DNA of 64,000 nt, taken from Halovenus amylolytica. Its GTDB lineage: Archaea > Halobacteriota > Halobacteria > Halobacteriales > Haloarculaceae. Location of the stretch: NCBI GenBank assembly GCA_004015825.1, contig SAYS01000004.1, positions 124,001 through 188,000 on the forward strand. Reading direction: 5' to 3'. Position numbers and translations under genes: made by a program. This document shows positions 44,694 to 55,000 of this stretch, piece by piece; within the stretch, counting starts at the first letter, position 1, and every line of letters begins with the position of its first letter. Under the pieces are notes generated by a model. It was given only the letters and a program-made list of their open reading frames with translations. It searched no databases and was not told where the DNA came from.

Positions 44694-46688
44694 ATGAGCG
44701 GCGATCAAGAGCGCTCGACTCCGTACGGCGCGTGGTCATCGCCGATCTCCGCCGAGATGGTTGCCAGTGGCGGGATCGACTTCGGTCACACTGATTTGGA
44801 CGGCAATACCATTTACTGGCGCGAAGCACGGCCAGCCGAAGACGGCCGTGGCGTCGTCGTGCGTCACGACGGTGAAGATACTCGAGACGTGACGCCTGAC
44901 GACGTCAACGTCCGCACTCTCGTTCACCAGTACGGGGGTGGTGATTTTGCCGTACACGATGATGTCGTCTTCTTCGTGCGATTCAGCGACCAACGCGTCT
45001 ACAGACAGCCACGGAACGGCGAGCCGACACCAATCACGCCAGAGCCCGAGACCGACCGCGGGTTGCGATATGCGGACTTCGAAATCTCCTCCGACGAGAA
45101 CCATCTCTACTGCGTCCGGGAGGATCACGATGCGCCTAATGTCGAGGAAGCTGTCGACGAGCCGGTGACTTCTCTGGTACGGCTCACACCCGACGTGGAC
45201 GAGGAACCCGTAGTGGTCGCATCAGGCCACGGTTTCTATGCGGCGCCTACGCTCTCGCCGGACGGTGACCGGCTCGCGTGGCTCACGTGGGATCACCCGC
45301 GGATGCCGTGGGACGGCACCGAACTCCACGTCGCCGACGTAGATGACGACGGAACGCTTTCGAACGAGCGCGTTGTCATGGGCGGCTCCGAGGAGTCGGT
45401 CTTCCAACCGGCGTGGCGCCCCGACGGAACGCTCCACGCCATCTCTGACCGGACGGGCTGGTGGAATCTCTACCGACGAGATGGTGACGACTGGGTGCCC
45501 TACCGCGAGGAAGAAGCGGAGTATGGCGTTCCGCAGTGGGCGTTCGGTCTTGCCACGTACGCGTTCCTTGACGAGGGGCAGGTTGCCGTGGTCGTCATTC
45601 GCGACGGGGAACAGACACTCGAACTGATCACCCCGGATGGGGATCGAACAGTCACAGACCTGCCGTTTGCAGCGTTCGGAGAGCGCGGACAGCCGCGACT
45701 TCGATCGGACGGCTCGTCCCTCTATTTCGTCGCCAGCGGCCCCGCGACGCCGCCGCGACTGGTTCGCTGGTCGCCCGGGGCGGAGTCGACCGTGCTACGA
45801 CTCGGGAACGAAGTAGAACTCGACGAGGAGTACGTGTCGGTGCCGGAGCACACCAGCGTCCCGACGCGAGACGGGTCGGAAACCCACACGTTCGTCTACC
45901 ACCCGGCCAATCCGGACGTAGATGCACCTTCCGACGAGTGTCCGCCAGTTCTCGTGTTTGTACATGGCGGCCCGACGAGCGCGGTGCTTCCGGCTTTCCA
46001 CCTCAGCACGCAGTTCTTCACGTCCCGCGGGTTTACTGTCGTTCACGTGAACTACCGTGGTTCGACCGGACACGGTCGGGCGTATCGTGAGGCGCTGTAC
46101 GGCGAGTGGGGAATGACCGACGTCAAGGACTGCATCGACGCCGCGCAGCATCTGGCCGAGACCGGGCGAGTCGATGGTGATCGCATGGCCATCAGGGGCG
46201 GAAGCGCCGGTGGGTTCGTCGTCCTGTCGGCACTCGCGTTTCACGATGTGTTCGCAGCGGGGACGAGCTACTACGGTGTGGCTGACCTCACGCGCCTCGC
46301 CGAACTCACGCACAAGTTCGAGTCACGGTACCTCGACCAGATGGTCGGGCCGTACCCCGAGATGGCCGACACATACGATGCCCGGTCGCCAGTCCACCAC
46401 GCTGACGGCATCGAGGCCCCCGTACTCCTCCTCCAAGGAGAGGACGATCAAGTCGTGCCGCTTTCACAGGCCGAAGAGATGGTGGAGGCGCTTTCCGCGA
46501 ATGACGTCCCGCACCGTCTCCGCGTGTTCGAAGACGAACAGCACGGATTCCGCCGTGCGGAGTCCCGGAAACGCGCTCACGAGGCGGAACTAGCGTTCTA
46601 CGGCGAGGTGTTCGGATTCGACCCCGACGATGACCTTCCCCCGTTCGACTTATCGGAGAGCTATGATCTGGAGCATCGCGGCCACTAA
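44694..46688 (+). CDS. S9 family peptidase (acylaminoacyl-peptidase/DPP-like)
   Basis: 664 residues. An N-terminal beta-propeller (1-390) with repeats such as FYAAPTLSPDGDRLAWLTWD and VFQPAWRPDGTLHAISDRTG precedes an alpha/beta hydrolase: oxyanion FVHGGPTSAVLPAFHLS, NYRGSTGHGRAYREALYG, nucleophile IRGGSAGGFVVLSAL, Asp in LLQGEDDQVVPLSQ and His in EDEQHGFRRAES. The triad is intact. It should cleave short peptides or N-acylated residues in the cytoplasm. The ATG at 44694 is preferred; a GTG at 44673 would add seven residues. It lies in the accessory region but shows no tie to phage defence. Confidence 0.9.
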   Translation: MSGDQERSTPYGAWSSPISAEMVASGGIDFGHTDLDGNTIYWREARPAEDGRGVVVRHDGEDTRDVTPDDVNVRTLVHQYGGGDFAVHDDVVFFVRFSDQRVYRQPRNGEPTPITPEPETDRGLRYADFEISSDENHLYCVREDHDAPNVEEAVDEPVTSLVRLTPDVDEEPVVVASGHGFYAAPTLSPDGDRLAWLTWDHPRMPWDGTELHVADVDDDGTLSNERVVMGGSEESVFQPAWRPDGTLHAISDRTGWWNLYRRDGDDWVPYREEEAEYGVPQWAFGLATYAFLDEGQVAVVVIRDGEQTLELITPDGDRTVTDLPFAAFGERGQPRLRSDGSSLYFVASGPATPPRLVRWSPGAESTVLRLGNEVELDEEYVSVPEHTSVPTRDGSETHTFVYHPANPDVDAPSDECPPVLVFVHGGPTSAVLPAFHLSTQFFTSRGFTVVHVNYRGSTGHGRAYREALYGEWGMTDVKDCIDAAQHLAETGRVDGDRMAIRGGSAGGFVVLSALAFHDVFAAGTSYYGVADLTRLAELTHKFESRYLDQMVGPYPEMADTYDARSPVHHADGIEAPVLLLQGEDDQVVPLSQAEEMVEALSANDVPHRLRVFEDEQHGFRRAESRKRAHEAELAFYGEVFGFDPDDDLPPFDLSESYDLEHRGH

Positions 46689-46885
46689 GAAACTGGCGTG
46701 TGAGTGTCTGGATACCCCGGGTCAGACGAAGGCGGTGTGACGGTTATAGATAGAAAGCTGGGCCAATACGGACATCTCCCCTCAACCACTCAGTTCGCCC
46801 GGGACTATCCATCTGAGGTTGTGAGTCCCTGATTGCGTTAGCTAAGTTTGTGAAAATTCCCAAACTCCAGACTACACCTGCACCA

Positions 46886-46896
46886 TATCAAATAAG
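46886..46896 (+). promoter_or_regulatory. Promoter of the BREX operon
   Basis: TATCAAATAAG, 26-36 nt before the brxA ATG at 46922, in an otherwise gene-free 233 bp (46689-46921). It is the only clear promoter before a run of four overlapping genes, so it probably drives brxA to brxC-2. Confidence 0.45.
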
Positions 46897-46921
46897 TGTC
46901 CACGAGGGGTCGTCTGAAAGT

Positions 46922-47764
46922 ATGAGCCTACGCAGCGATGGGGGCACATCTGAAATTCCCTCTCTCGATTCATCGTTTTCTCGCGACGAAGTCTCGATGG
47001 ATCTCACGATGTGTGGTCTTCTCGTCGAGAAAGCCGAAGAGATGGCGAACCTCTACGCGTCCCATCGTGATTGGACGACGGTCGAAGATCGATGGTTCGA
47101 CGAACGGATTGACGGGCGAAGCACACGCGGCAGCTCGCGGAAGGTCTACCGAGTCCTGAGTTCGAGGTTCAAGACTGCGGACACCTCGTTGCCGTCGATT
47201 TCGCAACTGCCGTCCGTCTTCGAGCAGTGCGACACCACGCGAGACAAGGCACAGGTCTTGTACTTCTACCTCGTCGAAGACGACCCGCTCGTTCGATTCG
47301 TCGTTCATGAATATGTACGACGACTGCAGGAACGCAGTACTGATAGCTTGGACTTCGAACAGGATGTCCTCGAATCGATTCTTGGAGGCTTTCATTACTC
47401 GGACGGTGGGAAATTCGATTACGCCGACTCAACGACCGCGAGGTGGGGTGAAGGATTCAGAAGCGTACTGCGAGAGATTGGCGTCCTCGAAACACAGCAA
47501 ACGCTACAAGGACAGCCCCCGAATCTCGGTGAGATCCCTCTTCTCGTCGCCTCGGGCTACTCGTGGGAGAAGGAAGAGGATGAGTGGCTCACCCAACCTC
47601 GTGGGTGGCTCTATCTCTTCCAACCGGAGCCGTACTGGGACTCGTTGGCCGAACGCCTCAGTGAGCATCCGAGCTGGGAGGCGAGCGGAATTCACGGAGA
47701 GCTGCGACTTCAACCAGTCGACGAGACGTACGGCTGGGCCGAGCCGATGGAGGATAACTCATGA
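46922..47764 (+). CDS. brxA: BREX protein BrxA (DUF1819-like)
   Basis: 280 residues. I start at MSLRSDGGTSEIPSLDSSFS, 26 nt after a TATA-like box. The core (about 28-220) follows the BrxA/DUF1819 pattern: LTMCGLLVEKAEEMANLYAS, a RGSSRKVYRVLSSRF block, DKAQVLYFYLVEDDPLVRFV, and RWGEGFRSVLREIGVLETQQ. BrxA is a small DNA-binding, winged-helix-type component of BREX. The C-terminal 60 residues (about 220-280, WLYLFQPEPYWDSLAERLSE) are extra relative to bacterial BrxA as I know it. The family call rests on pattern and position. Its stop overlaps the next start by 4 bp. Confidence 0.75.
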   Translation: MSLRSDGGTSEIPSLDSSFSRDEVSMDLTMCGLLVEKAEEMANLYASHRDWTTVEDRWFDERIDGRSTRGSSRKVYRVLSSRFKTADTSLPSISQLPSVFEQCDTTRDKAQVLYFYLVEDDPLVRFVVHEYVRRLQERSTDSLDFEQDVLESILGGFHYSDGGKFDYADSTTARWGEGFRSVLREIGVLETQQTLQGQPPNLGEIPLLVASGYSWEKEEDEWLTQPRGWLYLFQPEPYWDSLAERLSEHPSWEASGIHGELRLQPVDETYGWAEPMEDNS

Positions 47765-50700
47765 CTGACGGGACGTGGTTCGCCGCCGACGTCGGGGTCG
47801 ACTTCGAGGAGTCCGTACGGATCGACCGCGAGGACGACGGCCGCGACCACCGGCTGGAGTCGATCGACACCTACCACGTGACCGACGAGGCCGAGAACTT
47901 CATGTCGGACTTCTTCGCGCGGCTGCTCGGTCGGTCGGAGGACATGCGGTCGGGGGCGAACTACTGGCTCTACGGCTACTACGGCAGCGGGAAGAGCCAC
48001 CTCCTCAGCGTGCTTCGCGGCCTAATGGACAGCGAGTGGCGCCGTGGGCGAGATGACATCTGGGGACAGCTCACCGACGGACGAGAATTGTCGGCGTTGC
48101 AGACGACGTGGGAGTCGATCCACGGCGAGTACGAGGTTATCCCGATTTCGGTGAACCTCCTGAAGCACCAAGGACAGAAAGAACTCAGTTTCAGCGAGAT
48201 CGTCCTGCAGGCTGCCCACACGTCCGAGCGGCTCACGGGTGTCAAAGACGGGTTCTCCCCGCAACTCGACGTCGCCTACTTCGAGGACTGGTATCGGACG
48301 ACCAACGCGTGGCCCGACCGCACGGCTCATGCTCGGTCTGCACTCAGCGACACCGTTTCCGACCCCGACAAGTACGACTGGGAGGACGTCCAGCAGTACA
48401 ACGCGCTGGCCGAGACCGTCCTCCCCGCGCTCTTTGAGGAGGAGACCGGCACGGCCGACGGGCTGGACGACCTGACGCCCTCGGATCTCGACCCCGAGGC
48501 GATGGTCAGCCGCCTCGAACAGCTACGGAGCGACCGCGAGGACGAACTCGGTCGCCCGGTCAAACTTGTCTTGCTGCTGGACGAGGTGAGCCTGTTCATC
48601 GGTACTGACTTCGACCGCCTGACCGAGCTGCAGACGCTCGCAGAAAGCGTCGACGAGATCGGCGACGGGGACATCCAGATGGTCGCGACCGCACAGGCCA
48701 AGATCGAGGACGTTCAGCCGCAGTTCGCCGCCCGGGGCGCTGACTTCAGCATCGTCAAGGATCGATTCCCACACCGGTTCGGGCTCCCGAGCAGGCACGT
48801 CGGCGAAATCTCGACCCAACGGCTGCTCAAGAAGACGACAGACGGGAGACGAGAGACGGAACGCGTCCTCGAACGCACCAGCAACGAGCCGGAGACGCTA
48901 CTCGTGTACTCGGGAATCGAGCAAAACACCGAACCACCGCTCGACGACATCGACCGCGACCGTCTCCTTGACTTCTATCCCTTCCTCCCATACCAGCCGG
49001 CGCTGTTCCTCGATATTCTCTCGAATCTCCGACAAGAGGCTCACGACCCGGCCAAGTCGATTTTCTCGGGGACGGCCCGGGCGATTCTGGCGCTTGTCCA
49101 CGGCCTTTTGCAGGAGTGGCTGGATGCTGATGAAGAGACGCATCTCGTTTCGCTGGTCAACTTCTACGACCTCATCGAGCCGGAACTTGAGGACATCACG
49201 CCGCAGGACGTTGCAGTCATCGAAGAGATCGAAGAGCAACAGGAACGGGGCGAACTGGAAGAACTCGATATAGATGTAGCGAAGGCCGTACTTCTTCTAC
49301 AGCACGTTCCCGAGACGATCCCAATGTCCGAGCGGAACCTCGCTGTCGCCATACTGAGCGACCTCAACGGCCCAACCCAGTTCCAGATGGAAAACCGTGT
49401 CGAGGAATCACTTCAACGCCTCCGGAAGTTTATCCGGCCGACGCACGACGAGGCGGGAGCGAAGTATGCATTCACGGGGCCAGTAGAGCGCGAGATTTAC
49501 GAACGGGCCGAAGAGAACCTGAATAATATCGACTGGGAAGCCATCATTGAGGAGTTGGACACCTATCTCTGGGACGACATCGTCCGTGATATTTCGCTTC
49601 CGACGGCAGCCGAATACGGCGACACCAGCGAACAGTATCCGGTTCGCTACGAATTTACTGTCGATGGGACTCCGTTCGAGACCACGGTCGAATCTGACGA
49701 TTCACTTGATGTGGAGGTGGCTATTGAGGGTATTTCTCTAGCACCGCGTCAAAATGAGTTTGAAGACGATCCGATGGAGTGGGTGATAAGTGAAGACGGA
49801 CTAAACGACCTCCGTGACAGTCTAGTAGATTGGTGGGCACTCAGAGATGCCGTGGGTGACGAGCTTCCAGAATCCGTCGAACGCGACCTCACAGATCGAG
49901 CAACTCGTGTCCGTAGCAAACTTGTTCAAGCACTCGATAATGGCTCGTTCACGGTCAAGGATCGGACGGAAATCCACGGATTGTCCGCGGCGGTAGAAGA
50001 GTTCGTGGAGGTTCGCTATCCCGATGACTTCCACCCAGTAATGCTGCAGGTCAATGAGGAACATCTGCGGGAACTCCGCGGACTCTCTGCCAATGACCCG
50101 CTTCCGGGGTGGAGCCAGCAGATCGAGGTCGCTACCGAGGATCCGGAGACCCACGGTGGAAGAATTCAGAACAACGTGAGATCGTTTACCCACACGCCAT
50201 TAGATCAGAGTGGCGGTAGCCTCGCGATGGCCACCGTTCTTGACGAGATCACCGACCGGAAACCGATCTACGAGGATGCCCGCCCCGCCCTTTGTGCGAT
50301 TATCTGGGGGCTCTGTCGCAAGGGTGACTTCCTCCCCGTCGACGAGACCGGGGACTCGCTCGAACTCGACTCCGTCATCAACCTGAGCGAGTTGACGACC
50401 ACACGTCTCAAGATCGCGGGGGGAAGTGGCGTCCGCAAGGCGCTCGAAGCAGGCGGCTTCATCGACTCGACGGAGACCATCCCGGACGGGATGGTCAGGC
50501 TCCAGTCCGCGAACGAGACTCTCGCCGGGCGTCTCGGGAGTCTCATCGAGGACGTTGAGCTGGTCGCAAAGAGCGACCTCCAGACACAGCCCGTTCGGGG
50601 ACTGCTCGACGCGTTCGTCAACGCTCTCGAAGACAAACAGCAGGCGGCCGTCGCCCGCCACGAGGCCGTGAAGTCACGAGATACCGACTGGCAGCAAGTG

Positions 50701-51438
50701 GTTGAGGCCACCAACGACGCACAAGAGTGGTACGACGATGCCGAGGAGGTGTGGAACCTCCGCCTGCCGGCGCTGGCGCAGCTCGACGCCCAGCTCACCC
50801 TCGCTCAGCAGTCCTTCGACTGGCTGACCGACGAGTGCGACACTGCCAGCCGGGCGCTTCGGGACAGTATCGCGGAGTACGACGACGAGTGGTGGACGCA
50901 CGACGGCTGGGACAGGTTCAACGACGCCCGAACAGTCTCGCCATCGTTGGACGACGCCATCGAGGACGCGTGGGAAACGTTCCAATCGTCGACGGATGTG
51001 GACGCGTTCGTTCGTGATCTCGACGACCACCCGTGGATCCGGCCACCGAGTGACTTCGGATCGAACGTTCGCCCCGCCTTCGAGAACGCGTACATCACGC
51101 CGCTTCGCCGGGCCGCGTCGTGGTACGAGGATGTCTCGGAGGCCGTCACCACCGTGACCGGGGGCACGACGGGCACAGAGGCAGACGACTTCATACGGGC
51201 GACGGACACGCTGGTCGATACCGAGCCACTCCACGTGGTCGCGGGCAGCGAGATCGACGAGTTGCGGGCCACGTTCGAAGAGCTGCAAGCGATCGTGGGC
51301 AACCAACCGCCGTCGGAGGTCACTGCAGTCGGCCTGCTCCCGTTGGATCGGGAGTCGCTAGACGCCGAACTCGAGCGGTTGGTCGAGCGTCACGACCTCA
51401 GTATCGAGCGGATGGAAACGGGGATGATCGTCCGATGA
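47761..51438 (+). CDS. brxC: BREX ATPase BrxC/PglY, copy 1
   Basis: 1225 residues. Large P-loop protein of BREX. Walker A GYYGSGKS at 72-79 (followed by HLLSVLRGLMD), Walker B-like LVLLLDEVSLFIG at about 268-280, sensor-like DIQMVATAQAKIED and FPHRFGLPSRHVGEI. A helical C-terminal half contains DFYPFLPYQPALFLDILSNL. BrxC/PglY is required for defence and methylation in characterised systems. This copy and the one at 52013 flank brxB and share a plan but little obvious identity. Overlaps brxA at its start and brxB at its end by 4 bp each. Confidence 0.9.
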   Translation: MTDGTWFAADVGVDFEESVRIDREDDGRDHRLESIDTYHVTDEAENFMSDFFARLLGRSEDMRSGANYWLYGYYGSGKSHLLSVLRGLMDSEWRRGRDDIWGQLTDGRELSALQTTWESIHGEYEVIPISVNLLKHQGQKELSFSEIVLQAAHTSERLTGVKDGFSPQLDVAYFEDWYRTTNAWPDRTAHARSALSDTVSDPDKYDWEDVQQYNALAETVLPALFEEETGTADGLDDLTPSDLDPEAMVSRLEQLRSDREDELGRPVKLVLLLDEVSLFIGTDFDRLTELQTLAESVDEIGDGDIQMVATAQAKIEDVQPQFAARGADFSIVKDRFPHRFGLPSRHVGEISTQRLLKKTTDGRRETERVLERTSNEPETLLVYSGIEQNTEPPLDDIDRDRLLDFYPFLPYQPALFLDILSNLRQEAHDPAKSIFSGTARAILALVHGLLQEWLDADEETHLVSLVNFYDLIEPELEDITPQDVAVIEEIEEQQERGELEELDIDVAKAVLLLQHVPETIPMSERNLAVAILSDLNGPTQFQMENRVEESLQRLRKFIRPTHDEAGAKYAFTGPVEREIYERAEENLNNIDWEAIIEELDTYLWDDIVRDISLPTAAEYGDTSEQYPVRYEFTVDGTPFETTVESDDSLDVEVAIEGISLAPRQNEFEDDPMEWVISEDGLNDLRDSLVDWWALRDAVGDELPESVERDLTDRATRVRSKLVQALDNGSFTVKDRTEIHGLSAAVEEFVEVRYPDDFHPVMLQVNEEHLRELRGLSANDPLPGWSQQIEVATEDPETHGGRIQNNVRSFTHTPLDQSGGSLAMATVLDEITDRKPIYEDARPALCAIIWGLCRKGDFLPVDETGDSLELDSVINLSELTTTRLKIAGGSGVRKALEAGGFIDSTETIPDGMVRLQSANETLAGRLGSLIEDVELVAKSDLQTQPVRGLLDAFVNALEDKQQAAVARHEAVKSRDTDWQQVVEATNDAQEWYDDAEEVWNLRLPALAQLDAQLTLAQQSFDWLTDECDTASRALRDSIAEYDDEWWTHDGWDRFNDARTVSPSLDDAIEDAWETFQSSTDVDAFVRDLDDHPWIRPPSDFGSNVRPAFENAYITPLRRAASWYEDVSEAVTTVTGGTTGTEADDFIRATDTLVDTEPLHVVAGSEIDELRATFEELQAIVGNQPPSEVTAVGLLPLDRESLDAELERLVERHDLSIERMETGMIVR

Positions 51439-52016
51439 CGAGCAACCGTCCCCTCCACGACTTCAAAGAGCGACTTGCCCGGTTTGCAGACGGGCGTCGC
51501 GGCATCCGAAACCCGTTCGTGATCGTCCCCGTTCAGCCGAAATACGAGCGACGCGTCGCCGACCGCCTCGTCGAGTGGGCAGAAAATCCACACGAAACCG
51601 ATGGGTTTCCCGTGGACGGAACCGTGCAAGTCCTCCGGTTGGACGAGTTGCTCGTGGAGACCGACGTGTTTGACCTCGCGGTCGATCTCGGTGACCGATC
51701 GCAGCCGGCTACGATCAAAGACACGATGCAAGATCGGTTGGCAGAGGAACTGATCGGGGTCATGGTCGAAGAAATCGCGGCTCCCGACCAGCAGCGACAC
51801 GTGGTGGTCTTGACCCACCTCGGCAGTCTCTACCCGTTCACCCGTGCCTCGGAGCTGCTTGACGAACTCGACCGCCGCAACGTCCAGTCAACGATCGGTA
51901 TCCCGTTCCCCGGTGAAATCACTCTCGGGAAGTTGAGCTTCTTCGGCGAGGAATCGCGCAACTACTACCCGGCCCACCAGATTGACGGCCGCATCGAGGG
52001 GGTGCATCTCCAATGA
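51435..52016 (+). CDS. brxB: BREX protein BrxB (DUF1788)
   Basis: 193 residues. I start at the ATG in the ATGA shared with brxC-1 (MTSNRPLHDFKERLARFADG). DUF1788 features: NPFVIVPVQPKYERRVADRL, VVVLTHLGSLYPFTRASELL, GIPFPGEITLGKLSFFGEES and NYYPAHQIDG. BrxB is a small component of most BREX types, of unresolved biochemical role. Four-base overlaps on both sides make the pglY1-brxB-pglY2 stretch a tightly coupled translation unit. Confidence 0.88.
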   Translation: MTSNRPLHDFKERLARFADGRRGIRNPFVIVPVQPKYERRVADRLVEWAENPHETDGFPVDGTVQVLRLDELLVETDVFDLAVDLGDRSQPATIKDTMQDRLAEELIGVMVEEIAAPDQQRHVVVLTHLGSLYPFTRASELLDELDRRNVQSTIGIPFPGEITLGKLSFFGEESRNYYPAHQIDGRIEGVHLQ

Positions 52017-55000
52017 GCGACCAACGTATCCACGACATCTTCCAGCAGTCACCGACCCGCGAACTTGAGGAAGTCCAGAAGGTCAACGCGAGAACACAGG
52101 CCGAGAACGACGTGCGCGAGTTCTACGAGACGGACAGCGCACGGAGCGTCCTCACCACGCTTGGGAACCTCGTCGACAGGTATCCGAACGAAGACCCGCG
52201 CTTCCTCTACATTTCTGCGACGTTCGGGTCGGGGAAGACCCACCTCCTGAAGCTCGCCGGGTTTGCCGCCGACACCGAATCGGAGTTCACCGACCTCGGC
52301 GAGGAGCTGGCGAGCCGGTGGCCGGGCTTCCAGTCGTTCAGACAGAGCATCGCGGACTCCCACGTCGACCGTCTGAAGCCGGTCTTCCTCAACCTTCTCA
52401 ACCGGGACGCGTCACAGGAGCCGCCACTTCCCTACCTCATTTACGAGGCCATCGGCCGCGAACTCGGGTATCCGACTGATCCGAACTGGCTGCTCGAGTG
52501 GGCGTGGCAGCTGGACATGAACCACGGCGACTGCTGGGAGCAACTGCAAGAGATCGAATACGACGGGCGGACGTTCGACGAGGTGTACGACGAGCGGGCC
52601 TCGCTGCGGAGCTGGCTATATGGAGCTGTCCCCACTCTCGACGACTCACCGTATCGCTCCAGCGACGAGGTGAAACAGTCGATCGATAATGCGATCGACG
52701 AGGTCGACCCCGGCGAATTCGACTCGGAAGAACTCGTCTCCCGGGTCAAGGTGGCACAGGACGCCCTGAGTACAGCCGATACCGAGACGGAGCTGCTGAT
52801 CGGCCTCGACGAGGTGGCGTTGTTCATCGGCGACGGTCGCCACCGCTACCGGGAGTTCCAAGAGACGATGGAGGCGCTGACGAATACCGCGACCGGGCCA
52901 AATCCGCCGATCGTCGGCACGGGACAGTATCCCTTCCAGCGCATCCACAGCGAGTTCGAGGACTCTGACGTCACCGACGAGCCGTGGTGGGGCGAACAGG
53001 AGCCGCTCGAAGGGGCCGACACTGAGATCATCGTCCGCAAACGGTGGCTCCAGAAGGACGGCGACGGCGAGCGGGCAGTCGAGCCGGCGATTCAGGAGAT
53101 GCCCGATCTCACGCTCGACGCGTACTCTGACATCACGGGTACGGATCCAGATGCAATCGAGTCCTATCCCTTCCGCGAGTACGATCTTGGCCTGTTGCGC
53201 ACGGTGATCCAGCAGTTGATGCCGCGCGGTCGCGTGACCGAGGAAGAGTACGTGCAGGGTCGGGCCTTGCTCATCCTCGTGCGGTCGCTGTTCACGCGGT
53301 TCGAGTGGGGCGAGAAGTCCGTCGGCGCGCTCGTCACGTGGGACGAACTGTACGACCTACTGGTGGAGGAGACGACGTACGTCCCGCTGTGGGTGCAGGA
53401 GATGGTCGACAACAAGCTCGTCCCATCCACCGGCGGGGATGAAGACGCGTTCTCGGTGCGGGTCGCGAAGGCGCTGTACCTCCTGAATCAGGTGCGCTCG
53501 GAGGTGCCGTCCACGCCGTCGAACCTTGCCCGACTGATGGTCGGGTCGACAGACGAGTCGCTCGCATCATTCCGAGACGACGTCGAGTCTGCGCTGGCAG
53601 ACCTCGTCGAGGACAGGAAGGTGCTGACCGAGACCAACGACCGCGGGGACGAAGAGTACCTGCTGGTTTCCGAGGAACAGGAAGACATCCTGACGAGAGC
53701 GAAGACTCGGGCGCAGCAGATTTCGTCTCACCGGCTGTCGGCCAAGTTGGAGACGTACCTGCAGGAGGGGAGCAACCACCTCCTCTCATCGGGCAGTCGA
53801 CACGAGGTCGATCTCGATGGTGAGCGCCGGGTGCCGCTCCGGTTTGAATACTCCATCCTCGATCCGATCGAGCGGGCTCCCACCCCGGAGTTCGACGCCA
53901 TCCGCGTCCGGCTGGTCGCCGACCAGCCCGACACGGTGGCCGATCAGGTGGACGTGTGGCAGTCGACAAACGGGGGACAGGACGGCGGTGAGCACATCCT
54001 CGTAGCCGTCGATATTCCGGAGTCGACCGTTGACCGGTTACGGGACGTCATGGGGATGCAAGAAGTCCTCTCGGAGGAGACCGAGACCTACTCTGACTTG
54101 GAGTCCGACCATCGTGACGAACAGCTCGCACTCGAATCCACGGTGCGCGAGCAGCTCGACGAGGCGGATGTCTACGTCCGCACCGGCGACACACGGGGTC
54201 GCTACGGCGACGCGTTCGAGCAAGTCGTGACGGGACAGGTACGGTCGGTCTTCGGCCAAACGCGGCACGTCCTGACGAACGGGATCACCGAAGTCAACGA
54301 CGCCGAGCAGATGGCGCGGTTCTTCCGCGGCGTCGACGACTGGCCGCTGTCGAGCGAGGACGCCGTCACGCTCGGCGTTGACACCGACCGGGCGGAACTC
54401 GCCGACGGCTGGTGTCAGGAGTTCCTCGACGACTACGAGAACACCCAGTCGCTCCGCGGCGAGGACTTGCTCGCCCAGACCGTCCAGCGCGGCGGCAACT
54501 ACCGTGGGACGCCACGGGAGTCCATCGCGGCGCTTTTGATCACGCTCGCCACGGCCAACGAGATCGCCCTCCGTCGCGACGACGAGTACATCACTGAACC
54601 CGAGGAGATCGGGCGGGCGGTCAGGAACAAGACGAACATGACTGGCGTACAGATTCGGTTCGAGTCGTTGGACGGCATCGATCCCGATCAGATTCGGGAG
54701 ACCGTCCGGACGCTCATGGGCGAGTCGCCGGACGGTAGCGACCCGGACGCGTGGCTCTCGGAGCTGGCCGAGTGGGTCGACGAGAACAGCGTTCTGGTGA
54801 AACGCGTCCTTCGGGGCGTCAGTAGAGAGTTCGGCGAGGGTGCGTCGCTGGACGAACTTGAGGACGCCCTCGAACCGGCACTCGGCGGTGAGGCGCTCAA
54901 GACCGAGGACTTCGCGACCGATGCGGTCGAGCGACAGGCCGAACGGTTCGCTCGGGCCAGAGGGCTGTTCCGGCCGGACGAGGACGATGAGACCCTGTGG

